Positions 51,958 to 61,739 of a stretch of 64,000 nucleotides of DNA are shown one piece after another. This DNA comes from Nitrospirae bacterium MYbinv3 (GTDB lineage: Bacteria; Nitrospirota; Thermodesulfovibrionia; Thermodesulfovibrionales; Magnetobacteriaceae). The stretch lies in assembly GCA_002753395.1 (NCBI GenBank), contig PEAB01000002.1, positions 1 through 64,000 on the forward strand. The letters are read 5' to 3'. The translations under genes were made by a program, and so were the position numbers. The notes beneath the pieces were generated by a model. That model made no database searches and had not been told where the DNA came from. It worked only from the letters and a program-made list of their open reading frames with translations. How positions within the stretch are numbered: position 1 is the stretch's first letter; every line of letters starts with the position of its first letter.

Positions 51958-53528
51958 GAATGATTCGCAGCTCGTTAAGTTTAAAGACGCTCATATTACT
52001 CAGCGTGCTTTTATTGTTGTGGGGCGGGGTGTTTTGGTATAAGTTTATATACAGCACCAACAGGGAAGTGATAAACAACAAGACAGAGGAGACGCTTTCC
52101 TATCTTGAGATCATCCGCAGCAGCATCAACTACAACATGCTCATAAGCCACAAGGAGCAGATCCAGAAGACCATTGAAAACGTAGGAAGCATCAAAAAGA
52201 TCCCTACGCTAAGGCTTATAGATCATCGGGGCAACATCAAGTTCTCTTCAGACAAGAACGAGCTTGGTAAAACGGTAAGCGGGAAGTCGCATATCTGTCT
52301 GGAGTGCCATACTCTCAGCGACAGCGGCGCATATGGCTTTAAGGATGTCCAGCAGAACTGGTACATTACCGAGGAAAGCCATAAACTACGCGCCTTTATC
52401 CCCATCAAGAACGAACCGTCCTGCTCAACCGCCGACTGTCACATCCACGACGAAAAGGTTAAGATAAACGGCATCCTTGAGGCGGAGCTTCCATTAAGCT
52501 CCACATACAACGTGCTAAAGGAGCGAAGCATTGACTCCCTGCTCTATGGAACGATCTTTGCCTCCCTCATCTTGCTGTCTGTCTACCTGATGCTGTCAAA
52601 GATGGTGATCAAGCCGTCTATTTTACTGTATGAGGGGCTGAAGATGGTCTCCCGCAGCTACTACGCTCATTCACTTAATGACAGCAGCCTGGATGAGATC
52701 GGTGACCTGGCACGGGCATACAACGAAATGACACAGAGCCTGAAGTTTGAAAAGAGCGACCTGCAGGAAAAGACCAAGAGGCTGTCAGAAATCATGGAAC
52801 AGAAGGCACGTGAAGTCAGAAAGACGCAAGAGCAGTACATGCACACCGAAAAACTGGCCTCATTGGGCAGGATGGTGGCAGGCGTTGCCCACGAGCTAAA
52901 CAGCCCGCTGACCGGCATAATCATCTTTGCGCAGTTGTTGTCAAAACGCACCCCCTCATAAAACAAACAGGACAAGGACGACCTGGAGGTAATCATACAG
53001 CAGGCCGAGAAGTGTTCCAACATCATAGCCGTGCTCCTTGGCTACTCCAGAGCTATCCCCTCGGAGAAGGTCGACCTCGATGTCAATAAGACGGTTGAGA
53101 GCGCCTTGAACATACTTCAGAATCAGGCCAGGTTCTACAACATGGTCATCGAAAAGGAGCTCAACCCCGACCTGCCGAGGATCGCCGGCGACCCCTCTCA
53201 ACTGGAGCAGGTGTTTATCAACCTGTTGATCAACGCCGCAGACGCCCTTGACGGCAAAGGGAAGGTGTTTATTAAGTCCAAGCGCATCACCGAGGGCGGC
53301 GATCACTATGTAGAGATCGACTTTACCGACTCAGGCCCAGGTATTCCTGAGGGGCACATCGACACGATATTTGAGCCATTCTTTACGACCAAACCGGAGG
53401 GCAAGGGCACTGGTCTGGGGCTGGCCGTTAGCCGCGGCATAATCCAAAAGATGGGCGGCCGCATCACGGTAAGGAATAAACCCAACTTCGGCGCATCCTT
53501 TCTTATCCACCTGCCTATGTTTAAGTAG
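51948..53528 (+). pseudogene. Heme-type membrane sensor histidine kinase split by one in-frame stop
   Basis: The first part, residues 1-337, has a membrane helix (about 14-34), a periplasmic domain with CLECH (117-121, a CxxCH heme c site) and CSTADCH (159-165, Cx4CH), a second helix, HAMP and the start of HisKA (GVAHELNSPLTG). A TAA at 52959-52961 then stops it. The same frame continues without a break to 53528: NKQDKDDLEVI, QQAEKCSNII, then ATP-binding NLLINAADAL, DSGPGIPEG, FEPFFTTKPEGKGTGLGLAV. One base change (for example GAA to TAA) explains this. It is probably a pseudogene, unless the stop is an artefact or is read through. Confidence 0.8.
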
Positions 53529-53791
53529 GCAGGGAAGAAGGAAGAAGAAGGGGAGGCGCTGCCCACTGCAGGGGTTCGCAACCCCTCCCCTCAGACCTAA
53601 TGCTGTTGACTTAAGGCTGTGAAAATGAATAAGGAGGGCTTTGCCCTCCCTAGACCCTCCCACAAGGGGACCAGACCCCTTGACCCCATCAATTATATTT
53701 TTGACACCATAACTTTCTTATGCCCCCTTGCTGTTCAACACCCTTGACATACTCAAACATAATCTTATAGCTTATATAATATCAAACAAGG
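53529..53791. repeat. Repeat gap before modA: variant B-type stretch, family A, family C end
   Basis: Reversed family A sequence is at 53598-53690, with the terminal repeat TAATGCTGTTGACTTAAG (53598-53615) next to CCTCAGACC. Before it, about 53551-53597, is the GC-rich variant stretch GCAGGGGTTCGCAACCCC, also seen at 16530 and 54700. A family C end (ACTTTCTTATGCCCCC) lies at 53712-53727. Bases after 53730 form the modA leader. Confidence 0.65.
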
Positions 53792-54592
53792 GTGGATAAC
53801 ATTAAAACAGGGAAACTGCTGTCAGTCTTGGTTAAGCTAATTTTAACAGTAGTGTTTTACTCAACTGCTGGTGCAGGACAAGAATTAACGATATCGGCGG
53901 CCATAAGCCTAAAAGATGCATTTGGGGAGGTTGGCAAGGTCTTTGAGGAAAAGAATAAAGGGTCAAAGGTTTTATTTAATTTTGGGGCGTCAGGGATTCT
54001 AATCAGACAGATAGAAGGCGGGGCCCCTGTGGACTTATTTGCATCGGCTTCAGCTAAAGAGATGGATGAGCTGGAAAAGAAGGGATTAATCTTGTCTGAG
54101 ACAAGGTCTAACTTTGCTGGCAACAGCATGGTTGTCATAGTTCCTGCCGCTTCAAAGATAGATATCAGTTCTTTTGAGGGACTCAAATCTCCTGAGATTA
54201 AAAAGATAGCTATAGGAAACCCGTCTACAGTCCCGGCCGGCCGATATGCCTCCAAGGTTTTTCAGTATTACAAGATACAGACGGATTTAAAAGATAAGTT
54301 TGTTTTTACTGAAAATGTAAGACAAACATTGGATTATGTTGTGAGGGCAGAGGTTGACGCTGGTGTGGTGTATACAACTGATGCCATGACGAGAGGCAAA
54401 GAGGTAAGGGTCATAAAAACTGCCCCTCTTGATAGCCATAGTTCTATCGTATATCCAATCTGTGTAGTCAGAGATACAAGAAACAAAGATATTGCAAAGG
54501 CGTTTATATCGTTATTGATGTCGGATGTTGGAAAGAGGATTTTAGAGAAATATGGTTTCAAGATATCCTGGAATAGTTCAGTATACGATTGA
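53792..54592 (+). CDS. modA: Molybdate ABC transporter substrate-binding protein ModA
   Basis: ModA captures molybdate (or tungstate) in the periplasm. The 266-residue protein has a signal peptide (about residues 1-28), then LTISAAISLKDAFGEVGKVFE and NFGASGILIRQIEGGAPVDLFASAS, the anion-binding loops. IGNPSTVPAGRYA and VVYTTDAM follow. It starts at GTG 53792. The final codons and the stop lie at the edge of a family A repeat, so the native C-terminus may have been altered. Molybdenum uptake fits molybdopterin enzymes and possible nitrogenase in this organism. Confidence 0.92.
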   Translation: MDNIKTGKLLSVLVKLILTVVFYSTAGAGQELTISAAISLKDAFGEVGKVFEEKNKGSKVLFNFGASGILIRQIEGGAPVDLFASASAKEMDELEKKGLILSETRSNFAGNSMVVIVPAASKIDISSFEGLKSPEIKKIAIGNPSTVPAGRYASKVFQYYKIQTDLKDKFVFTENVRQTLDYVVRAEVDAGVVYTTDAMTRGKEVRVIKTAPLDSHSSIVYPICVVRDTRNKDIAKAFISLLMSDVGKRILEKYGFKISWNSSVYD

Positions 54593-54750
54593 ATCATTGT
54601 GTATAATGAATCATTGTGTATAACCATGCGATATAATGGGGTCAAGGGGACTTATTTGTGGCCGGGGTGCCTCACCCCTCCCCTTGTGGATGGGTCTGAG
54701 GGAGGGGGTTGCGAACCCCTGCGGCAGAGGCAAAGCCCTCACTTCTTTCC
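54591..54750. mobile_element. Family A copy inserted between modA and modB, with 17-bp tandem duplication
   Basis: GAATCATTGTGTATAA occurs twice in tandem (54591-54606 and 54608-54623), beginning at the modA stop. Family A sequence then runs to about 54750 (GATATAATGGGGTCAAGGGG, GGGTCTGAGGGAGGG, GGGTTGCGAACCCC). A similar left edge (CATTGTGTATAAACATGCG) is found at about 61612-61630 next to another family A copy, so this edge belongs to the element. The insertion reads in frame into modB. Confidence 0.75.
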
Positions 54751-54758
54751 CTTTTAAT

Positions 54759-55412
54759 GTGTTTTCACTACAACTTTCATTACAGGTATCGCTTGTGTCG
54801 ACTCTGTTATCGGTGTTAGTGGGGTTGCCGGTTGCGTATATTCTAGCTCGAAGAGATTTTTTTGCTAAGGAGCTAATGGAAATACTCTTTACAATACCTC
54901 TGGTTTTGCCGCCAACTGTAACAGGGTATTATCTTGTCATCCTTTTTGGGAGAAACGGTTTGATCGGGAATGTCATATACAGGGCAACCGGATGGAGTAT
55001 CATGTTTACGTGGTATGCTGCTGTGCTGGCCTCGTTTATAGTATCGATCCCTTTAATGATCAGGGCGTCAAAGGCGGCAATTGAGAGTATAGATACAAAT
55101 CTTATAAATGTTGCGTATACGCTTGGACACGGTGAATTTGAAACGGCGGTAAGGGTGGTTATCCCATTAGCCAAGAATGGAATCGTTGCGGGGGCGATAC
55201 TTTCTTTTGCTCGAGGGATAGGGGAATTTGGGGCTACCATCATGCTTGCTGGAAATATCCCTGGCAAAACTGACACCATGCCGATAGCTATCTACACACT
55301 GGCAGCCAGCGGGGAATGGACAAAGACACACCTGATGGTCATTATCCTCACTGTAATATCAGGTGCTGTAATTTATCTGTCGAACAGATTTACCAAAAGA
55401 ACCTTCTTTTGA
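54759..55412 (+). CDS. modB: Molybdate ABC transporter permease ModB
   Basis: ModB is the membrane permease of the molybdate importer. From GTG 54759 it is 217 residues with five membrane helices: LSLQVSLVSTLLSVLVG, FTIPLVLPPTVTGYYLVI, AVLASFIVSIPLMIRA and so on. The EAA loop is AAIESIDTNLINVAYTLGHGE. An open frame extends upstream to 54636, but those 41 residues are encoded by an inserted repeat and do not look like protein. GTG 54759 has no ribosome site, so expression may be weakened. The stop overlaps the modC start (TTGA). Confidence 0.85.
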   Translation: MFSLQLSLQVSLVSTLLSVLVGLPVAYILARRDFFAKELMEILFTIPLVLPPTVTGYYLVILFGRNGLIGNVIYRATGWSIMFTWYAAVLASFIVSIPLMIRASKAAIESIDTNLINVAYTLGHGEFETAVRVVIPLAKNGIVAGAILSFARGIGEFGATIMLAGNIPGKTDTMPIAIYTLAASGEWTKTHLMVIILTVISGAVIYLSNRFTKRTFF

Positions 55413-56152
55413 GTTTATCTGTAGACATATCAAAAGAGCTGAATGGATTTATCCTTGATGTAAAATGGGAGATAGGACGAGAGATAGGTGTATTATTCGG
55501 TTTTTCAGGCTCAGGGAAGTCTCTGACCCTTAAGGCGATCTCAGGACTTATGACGCCAGATGAGGGGAGTATTATCTCCAATGGAGTTGTTTTATTTGAC
55601 AGCTCGGCCAATATTAGTATTCCGGTACAACAGCGTTCCTTTGGTTATGTCTTTCAGACTCTTGCGCTTTTCCCGCATATGAAGGTAAAAGACAACATAG
55701 GGTTTGGCGCCAAAGAAAAGGACAAAAGGCAGATCCGGGGAAAAGTGCACGACTTGATTAAACTTTTTCACCTTGAGGGACTACAAGACAAATATCCGTC
55801 TGAGATCTCAGGCGGACAAAAGCAGCGAGTTGCTTTTGCTAGGGCACTTATTGGAAATCCAAGCACCCTCTTGTTAGATGAACCATTTTCAGCGCTTGAT
55901 AATCCACTTAGACATGAAATGGGGCAGTTATTACTATATATACGAAAGGAATTTGATATTCCCATTGTCCTTGTAACCCATGATATTTTTGAGGCATATA
56001 CGCTTGCCGATAAGTTGATAGTGTATTCAAATGGGCAAATTGCCCTGGTAGGAAAACCATCAGAGATACTTAAGCAGCCGGTTACCCCTGAATTAGAGGC
56101 TCTATTAAATGTAAAAGCATTTGTACAGAGGTTAAGTCATCTGACCCCGTAA
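55409..56152 (+). CDS. modC: Molybdate ABC transporter ATP-binding protein ModC
   Basis: ModC is the ATPase of the molybdate importer. From TTG 55409 it is 247 residues, opening SLSVDISKELNGFILDVKW as ModC does. It has Walker A GFSGSGKSLT, signature ISGGQKQRVAFARAL and Walker B LLLDEPFSALD. The usual C-terminal regulatory MOP domain (about 100 residues) is absent. The start overlaps the modB stop. The longest frame, from 55316, would lie within modB and is not used. Confidence 0.9.
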   Translation: MSLSVDISKELNGFILDVKWEIGREIGVLFGFSGSGKSLTLKAISGLMTPDEGSIISNGVVLFDSSANISIPVQQRSFGYVFQTLALFPHMKVKDNIGFGAKEKDKRQIRGKVHDLIKLFHLEGLQDKYPSEISGGQKQRVAFARALIGNPSTLLLDEPFSALDNPLRHEMGQLLLYIRKEFDIPIVLVTHDIFEAYTLADKLIVYSNGQIALVGKPSEILKQPVTPELEALLNVKAFVQRLSHLTP

Positions 56153-56238
56153 AGATACTGACTCCCCATGTTTTTATTATGCACCCTCATTCTTCTCTCT
56201 TCTTCTCTTTAGCGAGTTTGTTGTATTATAGATATTCA

Positions 56239-58635
56239 ATGATTAGCTATTACAAGAACATATTGGTGTCGTTTATGGCCATCTTAGTTGTCTTTGTCTT
56301 TATCGTTGACAGCATATTAGTAACGCACAAACGCATTAACTTCTTCCAAAAGGTAGAAGAGCAACTCAAGCGTGAATTGAACACTATCGGGATCGTCGTT
56401 GAGGAGGCAGTCGCCAAAAACAACTTGAAAACCCTGAACAATATCCTGTCTAAATGGTTTGATGTCCACTCCGAGGTGTATGAACTCAAGGTCGTCAATA
56501 CAGACAACACTATTGTGATCCTCCACACACGCCCCAAGATTGACCTGATGCTGTCCAATCCAGTTACCGTCGTACACAACGTTAGAAGCGGTGCTAAAGA
56601 TATAGCTGCCATCACTGCCTCCATAGACCCAAAGGCGAGCGTACCGGAGATGAGGTCGCTGATATTCTTTATAGTCATCGGATCAGGTCTGTCAATAGCC
56701 GTCATTGGCACAACACTGTGGTGGCTGCTCAGGAGAAGAGAACCGGAGCAGGGTGAACAAATGACCGTTAAAGACAACGAGCAACAAACGGACTTCCAGA
56801 AAAAACAGACAAGGCTCTTCAACCTGTTAAACTCGATAGAAGACGGCATTTGTGTCGTCAACAAAGACTATGGCGTGGTATATGCTAATAAAACGATAGA
56901 ACTGGACTTCGGACCGGCAAAAGGGAAGATGTGTCATGAGTATTTCTTCGATGAGCCAAATCCCTGCTCATGGTGTAGAATGGACGAGATATTAGGAGGT
57001 AAGACTATACAATTAGAGAAATACGTCCATAAAAGCCAGAAAACCTATGAGTTTTACAACACACCAATGGAATACAGCGACGGCAGCGTAGAAAGACTAA
57101 TAGTGCTTGGCGACATAACCGGCCTTAAAAATACAGAAAACAGGATTAAACGACATTATGAGGTTCAGACTCTTACAAACAACATCTTGCAGATATCTTT
57201 AAAGAACCTATCCTTTACCGAACTTCTCAACAACGTACTTAAAACGGTTCTATCAACCCCAAAGCTCTCCATCCTCAATAAAGGATGCGTGTATGTGGTC
57301 AACGACACCAACCCAAACATGCTCACGCTTGCCGCAGCCTATTCGTACAACCTGGACCAGTTGACCAAGTGCATCAATATACGCTATGGCGAGTGCCTCT
57401 GCGGTAAGGCGGCCGAGACAGGCCAGACCGTCTTTGCTGAAGGCGTGGATGAGCAGCACACGGTTAGTTATGAAGGGCTGGCCCCGCATGGCCATTACTG
57501 TGTGCCTATAGTGTTTCAAGGAAAGGTTGCCGGCATCTTTACCGTTTATACGCCGGCTGGGCAGAAACGGGACTACGACACTGAAGAGATGCTAAATGCT
57601 GTGGCTAACGTCATGGCCAGCATCATTGTGCGCAAGAAGACCGAGGAGGCCCTCCAAGAAAGTGAGGAACACTTCCGCAGCATCGTCCAAACAACAAACA
57701 ACGCTATCATCTCGATAGATGCAGATGACATCATAAGGATGTGGAACAACGGTGCCATAAACATATTTGGCTACAGCGCTGAGGAGATAATAGGGCAGCC
57801 GTTGACAATGATTATCCCTGAGCGCTATCGCCAGGCACACCAAAAGGGGTTAAGATTAGCCGCCGATACAGGGGTGTCAAAGACCCAGGGCAAGATGCTC
57901 GAGCTTGCCGCCTTAAAGAAAGACAACACGGAGTTCTTCATAGAGCTATCCGTGGCCAGATGGAGTGCCCGTACAGGTATGTTCTATACCGGAATAATCA
58001 GAGACATTACAAAGCGCAAACAAAACGCCGCGGAGCTTGAAAACACGGTTATCAAACTACGTAAGCTGACAAGCGCCTTGATACAGGCAATGGCCTCGGC
58101 GGTAGAGGCAAGGGATCCATACACCGCCAGCCACCAGCGCAGGGTTGCCGACCTCTCCCGCTCCATTGCCACTGAACTTGGGCTCTCCCAACAACAGATA
58201 GAGGGCGTCAGGATTGCAGCCACCATCCACGACATTGGCAAGATAAACGTGCCATCTGAGATACTCAGTAAACCCGGCAGGCTCAGAGAACACGAGCTAA
58301 ACATCATCAGAGAACACTCTCAAACCGGTTATGATATACTAAAGGGTATAGATTTTACCTACCCCGTAGCACAAATAATCCTCCAGCATCACGAGAGGTT
58401 AAACGGCTCCGGCTATCCCAACGGACTCATGGGTGATGAGATATACATAGAGGCAAAGATCATCACGGTGGCCGACGTGGTCGAGGCGATGGCCAATGAC
58501 CGCCCCTACAGACCAGCGCTGGGGGTTAAGGCCGCCCTGGACGAGATAAAACGCGGTAAGGACGTCTTTTATGACACCAGTGTAGTTGATGCCTGCATAA
58601 AGGTATTTGAGAATGGCTTTAAGTTCAAGGATTAA
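56239..58635 (+). CDS. Membrane PAS-GAF-PAS HD-GYP c-di-GMP phosphodiesterase
   Basis: This 798-residue signalling protein has two membrane helices (about residues 8-30 and 145-165) around a periplasmic sensor. PAS with a CHEYFF..PCSWC cysteine set, GAF (about 320-460), a second PAS (SIVQTTNNAIISIDADDIIRMW) and an HD-GYP domain follow. The HD-GYP domain is complete: HQRRVADLSRSI, HDIGKINVPSEIL, HSQTGYDIL, HHERLNGSGYPNGL. Such domains cleave c-di-GMP. It starts at ATG 56239; an upstream ATG at 56179 would add 20 residues. No ribosome site is strong. Confidence 0.88.
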   Translation: MISYYKNILVSFMAILVVFVFIVDSILVTHKRINFFQKVEEQLKRELNTIGIVVEEAVAKNNLKTLNNILSKWFDVHSEVYELKVVNTDNTIVILHTRPKIDLMLSNPVTVVHNVRSGAKDIAAITASIDPKASVPEMRSLIFFIVIGSGLSIAVIGTTLWWLLRRREPEQGEQMTVKDNEQQTDFQKKQTRLFNLLNSIEDGICVVNKDYGVVYANKTIELDFGPAKGKMCHEYFFDEPNPCSWCRMDEILGGKTIQLEKYVHKSQKTYEFYNTPMEYSDGSVERLIVLGDITGLKNTENRIKRHYEVQTLTNNILQISLKNLSFTELLNNVLKTVLSTPKLSILNKGCVYVVNDTNPNMLTLAAAYSYNLDQLTKCINIRYGECLCGKAAETGQTVFAEGVDEQHTVSYEGLAPHGHYCVPIVFQGKVAGIFTVYTPAGQKRDYDTEEMLNAVANVMASIIVRKKTEEALQESEEHFRSIVQTTNNAIISIDADDIIRMWNNGAINIFGYSAEEIIGQPLTMIIPERYRQAHQKGLRLAADTGVSKTQGKMLELAALKKDNTEFFIELSVARWSARTGMFYTGIIRDITKRKQNAAELENTVIKLRKLTSALIQAMASAVEARDPYTASHQRRVADLSRSIATELGLSQQQIEGVRIAATIHDIGKINVPSEILSKPGRLREHELNIIREHSQTGYDILKGIDFTYPVAQIILQHHERLNGSGYPNGLMGDEIYIEAKIITVADVVEAMANDRPYRPALGVKAALDEIKRGKDVFYDTSVVDACIKVFENGFKFKD

Positions 58636-58871
58636 ACGGATTGTAATGTTTTTTGCTAAAGGGAGCAGGTAATGAATTCGTATCTTCTTTATATTTTATG
58701 GTAATTATACTTTTAGCTTTCTGGATCCCTGCTTACGCAGGAATGACATACTTGGAAAACGGAGATTGTTGTCATTCCCTCGAAAGCGGGAATCTATAGC
58801 CTTGAAACCATAAAAAAAAATTTACCATGCTTTTTTAAGATGATACATAAATTATATATGGAGGTTAGGAC
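58636..58871. mobile_element. Family B element between HD-GYP and MOSC genes
   Basis: Bases 58680-58846 run from GTATCTTCTTTATATTTTAT to GATAC, with both internal palindromes (GGATCCCTGC..GCAGGAATGAC and GTCATTCCCTCGAAAGCGGG). The terminal repeats containing ATGGTAA/TTACCAT are present. It is a full-length copy, forward orientation. Bases 58847-58871 carry the ribosome site GGAGG for the MOSC gene. Confidence 0.75.
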
Positions 58872-59513
58872 GTGAATACAGTAGTATCTCTCAACATTGG
58901 GCAGCCAAAGAAGGAGTTGTATTACGACAAGGAGATAACGACGGGTTTCGGCAAACTACCGGTCTCTAATTCTATTTTCCTTACGATGACGGGGTTTGAG
59001 AGCGACGGCGTTGCTGATACCAAACACCACGGAGGGGTAGACAAGGCCGTCTGTGTCTATAGCCTCAACCACTATGAGCACTGGGAGAAAGTTTTAGGGA
59101 TCAAGCTGTCCCCTGCGGCCTTTGGAGAAAACCTCACCGTTACAAATCTTACAGAGGAAGACGTGTGTATTGGTGATGTGTATCAACTTGGGACGGCCAC
59201 GGTAGAGGTCAGTCAACCCCGCCAGCCATGCAGTACGCTTGCGGCCAGGTACGGCAGGGCAGATCTTGTAAAGCTGGTAGTTGATTCAGGCTATACCGGT
59301 TTTTACTTAAGGGTCTTGGAAGAAGGATTTGTAGAGACTGGCATAAGCATAGCTTTAAAAGAGAGACGGTTTCCTGAAATTACCATAACGTATGCCAACA
59401 ACGTGCTGCATCACGACAGGAAAAACCGTGAAACAATCGAAAAGGTTCTTGCCGTCCCAGCCCTGTCAGAGGCGTGGCAGCGCTCATTTAAGGAACTCAG
59501 GGAAAAACTATAA
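58872..59513 (+). CDS. MOSC domain protein (YiiM-like)
   Basis: This 213-residue MOSC-fold protein of the YiiM/molybdenum cofactor sulfurase C-terminal family is involved in sulfur-carrying or Moco-related reactions. The family blocks are GFESDGVADTKHHGGVDKAVCVYSL, AFGENLTVTNLTEEDVCIGD and the Cys in SQPRQPCSTLAAR. The tail (ALSEAWQRSFKEL) is as in YiiM. It starts at GTG 58872 after GGAGG. It lies 2.7 kb after modABC, which fits a molybdenum theme in the region. The exact reaction is not known. Confidence 0.85.
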   Translation: MNTVVSLNIGQPKKELYYDKEITTGFGKLPVSNSIFLTMTGFESDGVADTKHHGGVDKAVCVYSLNHYEHWEKVLGIKLSPAAFGENLTVTNLTEEDVCIGDVYQLGTATVEVSQPRQPCSTLAARYGRADLVKLVVDSGYTGFYLRVLEEGFVETGISIALKERRFPEITITYANNVLHHDRKNRETIEKVLAVPALSEAWQRSFKELREKL

Positions 59514-59534
59514 GAGATGTAAGGGGGCACCCCT

Positions 59535-61595
59535 TTGATAAAAGATCTTAAGAAGACGTCCGAGTGCAGGCTAACGGACACCCCGCTTGCTTTCCTGGCA
59601 ATTGTAGCTGGGTCAGTCTTTCTTGGCGAACTGACCTTGATGTACTTGATACCAGACTGTAATTCGGCATCAAAAAGCTTGCGGGCCGTTATTGACTCTG
59701 CACTGTTGAGTGTTGTCATACTGCCGGTACTGTATCTCTTTTTGTATAGACCGTTGACAGCAAAAATTGCCGAGTGCCGTGATACAAAAGACAGACTGCA
59801 GGGGGTGAACCAGGAGCTCAGCATAAAGTTGTGTGAGCTGTCATCCTCGGAGGAGAGGTTTGAGATCCTGATGGAGACCATCCCTGATGTGGTATACAGA
59901 CTTGACGCAGATGGGAGATACGTTTACGTAAACAAGACTATTAAGAAGTTGGGATACGACCCTGATGAACTCATCGGGCAACATTTTAGCGTTATATTAG
60001 ACCCCAAGGATATTGACAACGTAAGCAGTGCAAAGGTACTGCCACCGTTAAAGGGGCAGATCACAGGAGAAGATGGGGCGCCAAAGCTCTTTGATGAACG
60101 CAGGACATTCTTAAGAAGCACAACGGGTCTGGATTGGCGGGTATTAAGAAAAACCGCCAAGACCCAAGATTATGCTGATGCAGACCCGCTTGTCGTTGAG
60201 ATAAGCAGCTCAGGGCTATATGATGCTGCCTGCACCACTAATAACGATGAGCTGCTAGGTACGGTAGGGGTTATGAAACCGAAGGAGGCACCTCTCACTG
60301 CGATAAAGAAGCAAAATGAAATAAACGGTACAGTGGGGGTTATACGCGACATCTCAAGGCGTAAGCAGACCGAGAAGGCGCTGCGCATAAGTGAGCGTCA
60401 TTTCAGGATGATCTCAGACAACATCCCTTCGCTTTTATGGATGTCCGGCGCTGATGCCCACGTTGTGTTTGTCAACAGAAAGTGGATTGAGTTCACCGGA
60501 TTATCGTTTCAGGAGGACATTGACAGGTGCTTTAAGGAGGTCATCCACCCTGACGACCTTCAGGATACAATGGCTGTCTATATGCGGGCATATATCGGCT
60601 ATGATTCATTAGAGGTGCAACACCGTATAAGAAGTGCAGATGGGCAGTACGTTTGGTTTTTAAACAGGGCTGTGCCTTTGTTTATCCCCGATGCCGGTTT
60701 CAGGGGCTATATTGGCCTGTGTATAGACATAAGCCAACTTAAGAGCGCCGAGGCGGCCTTAAACGAAAAGACAAGGCAACTGAAGGACCTAACCAATCAC
60801 CTCAACTCAAGGGTCAAAGAGGAGATCGAAAAGGGCAGGCAAAAGGAGCAGCTCCTGATCCAGCAGTCAAAAATGGCAGCCATGGGGGAGATGATAGGGG
60901 CCATAGCACATCAGTGGCGTCAGCCTCTCAATGCTATAAGCGTCTTATTATTCGACGTCAAAGACGCATACGACTTTGGCGAACTGGACGGCGTTTACCT
61001 CGAACGCTCCTGCCAGAAGGCACATAGGCAATTGCAGTTTATGTCACACACAATCGACGACTTCAGGGACTTCTTCAAACCAACAAAAGAAAAGATCGTC
61101 TTCAATGTAACGGCCAGCATAAGAGACGTACTCTCGATTATCAGTCATCAGTTTTCAAATAACACGATAAACTTAAATATACAGACAACCCACGAAAACG
61201 AACAAGATGCCCCCCCCCTGAGTGTTTATGGTTACCCAAACGAGTTCAAGCAGGTGATCATAAACATCTTCAATAACGCAAAAGACGCTATTATTGAAAA
61301 AAGACGCCTTATAAACCGGGATAGCATTGAGGAGGGTAACATAGATATTGTAATATCCTGTACAAACGAAATGGTCTTTATCGAGATCACGGACAACGGC
61401 CCCGGCATCCCTCCTGCACTAAAATACAAGATATTTGAACCATACTTTACCACCAAACAAGACAGTAATGGCACAGGAATAGGTCTGTACATGTCAAAGG
61501 TTATCATAGAAGACAACATGAATGGTAGACTATACACCAACGACTCACCATCAGGGGCATCATTTACAATAGAATTGAGGCAGGTAAATTTGTAG
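59535..61595 (+). CDS. PAS-PAS sensor histidine kinase
   Basis: This 686-residue hybrid-free histidine kinase has two N-terminal membrane helices (about 20-40 and 55-75). Two PAS domains follow (RFEILMETIPDVVYRLDADGRY and HFRMISDNIPSLLWMSGADAH), separated by a long low-complexity insertion, with a PAC segment (RGYIGLCIDISQLKSAE). A coiled coil, HisKA with IAHQWRQPLNAI and an HATPase domain (IINIFNNAKDA, DNGPGIPP, FEPYFTTKQDSNGTGIGLYM) complete it. It starts at TTG 59535 behind AAGGGGG. No response regulator is adjacent. Confidence 0.88.
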   Translation: MIKDLKKTSECRLTDTPLAFLAIVAGSVFLGELTLMYLIPDCNSASKSLRAVIDSALLSVVILPVLYLFLYRPLTAKIAECRDTKDRLQGVNQELSIKLCELSSSEERFEILMETIPDVVYRLDADGRYVYVNKTIKKLGYDPDELIGQHFSVILDPKDIDNVSSAKVLPPLKGQITGEDGAPKLFDERRTFLRSTTGLDWRVLRKTAKTQDYADADPLVVEISSSGLYDAACTTNNDELLGTVGVMKPKEAPLTAIKKQNEINGTVGVIRDISRRKQTEKALRISERHFRMISDNIPSLLWMSGADAHVVFVNRKWIEFTGLSFQEDIDRCFKEVIHPDDLQDTMAVYMRAYIGYDSLEVQHRIRSADGQYVWFLNRAVPLFIPDAGFRGYIGLCIDISQLKSAEAALNEKTRQLKDLTNHLNSRVKEEIEKGRQKEQLLIQQSKMAAMGEMIGAIAHQWRQPLNAISVLLFDVKDAYDFGELDGVYLERSCQKAHRQLQFMSHTIDDFRDFFKPTKEKIVFNVTASIRDVLSIISHQFSNNTINLNIQTTHENEQDAPPLSVYGYPNEFKQVIINIFNNAKDAIIEKRRLINRDSIEEGNIDIVISCTNEMVFIEITDNGPGIPPALKYKIFEPYFTTKQDSNGTGIGLYMSKVIIEDNMNGRLYTNDSPSGASFTIELRQVNL

Positions 61596-61715
61596 TGGTT
61601 ACGTATGCGATTGAAACATTGTGTATAAACATGCGATATAATGGGGTCAAGGGGACTGGCTCCCTTGTGGGAGGGTCTAATGGAGGGCAAAGCCCTCCAT
61701 TCTTAATACACACGG
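61596..61715. repeat. Family A copy after the histidine kinase
   Basis: Bases about 61600-61705 carry the left edge CATTGTGTATAAACATGCG and both GC hairpins (GGGGACTGGCTCCC, GGAGGGC..GCCCTCC). It begins just after the kinase stop codon and resembles the copy at 54593-54750, including the unusual edge phrase. Confidence 0.65.
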
Positions 61716-61739
61716 GTGAACTGTTTCAAAGAAACGAAC

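Noticed and set aside
54636-54758. modB extension encoded by the repeat
   Set aside because: The added residues are Gly/Pro-rich repeat-derived sequence with no permease features.
55316-55408. Longer modC start
   Set aside because: These residues are encoded within modB in another frame and are unlike ModC; TTG 55409 fits.
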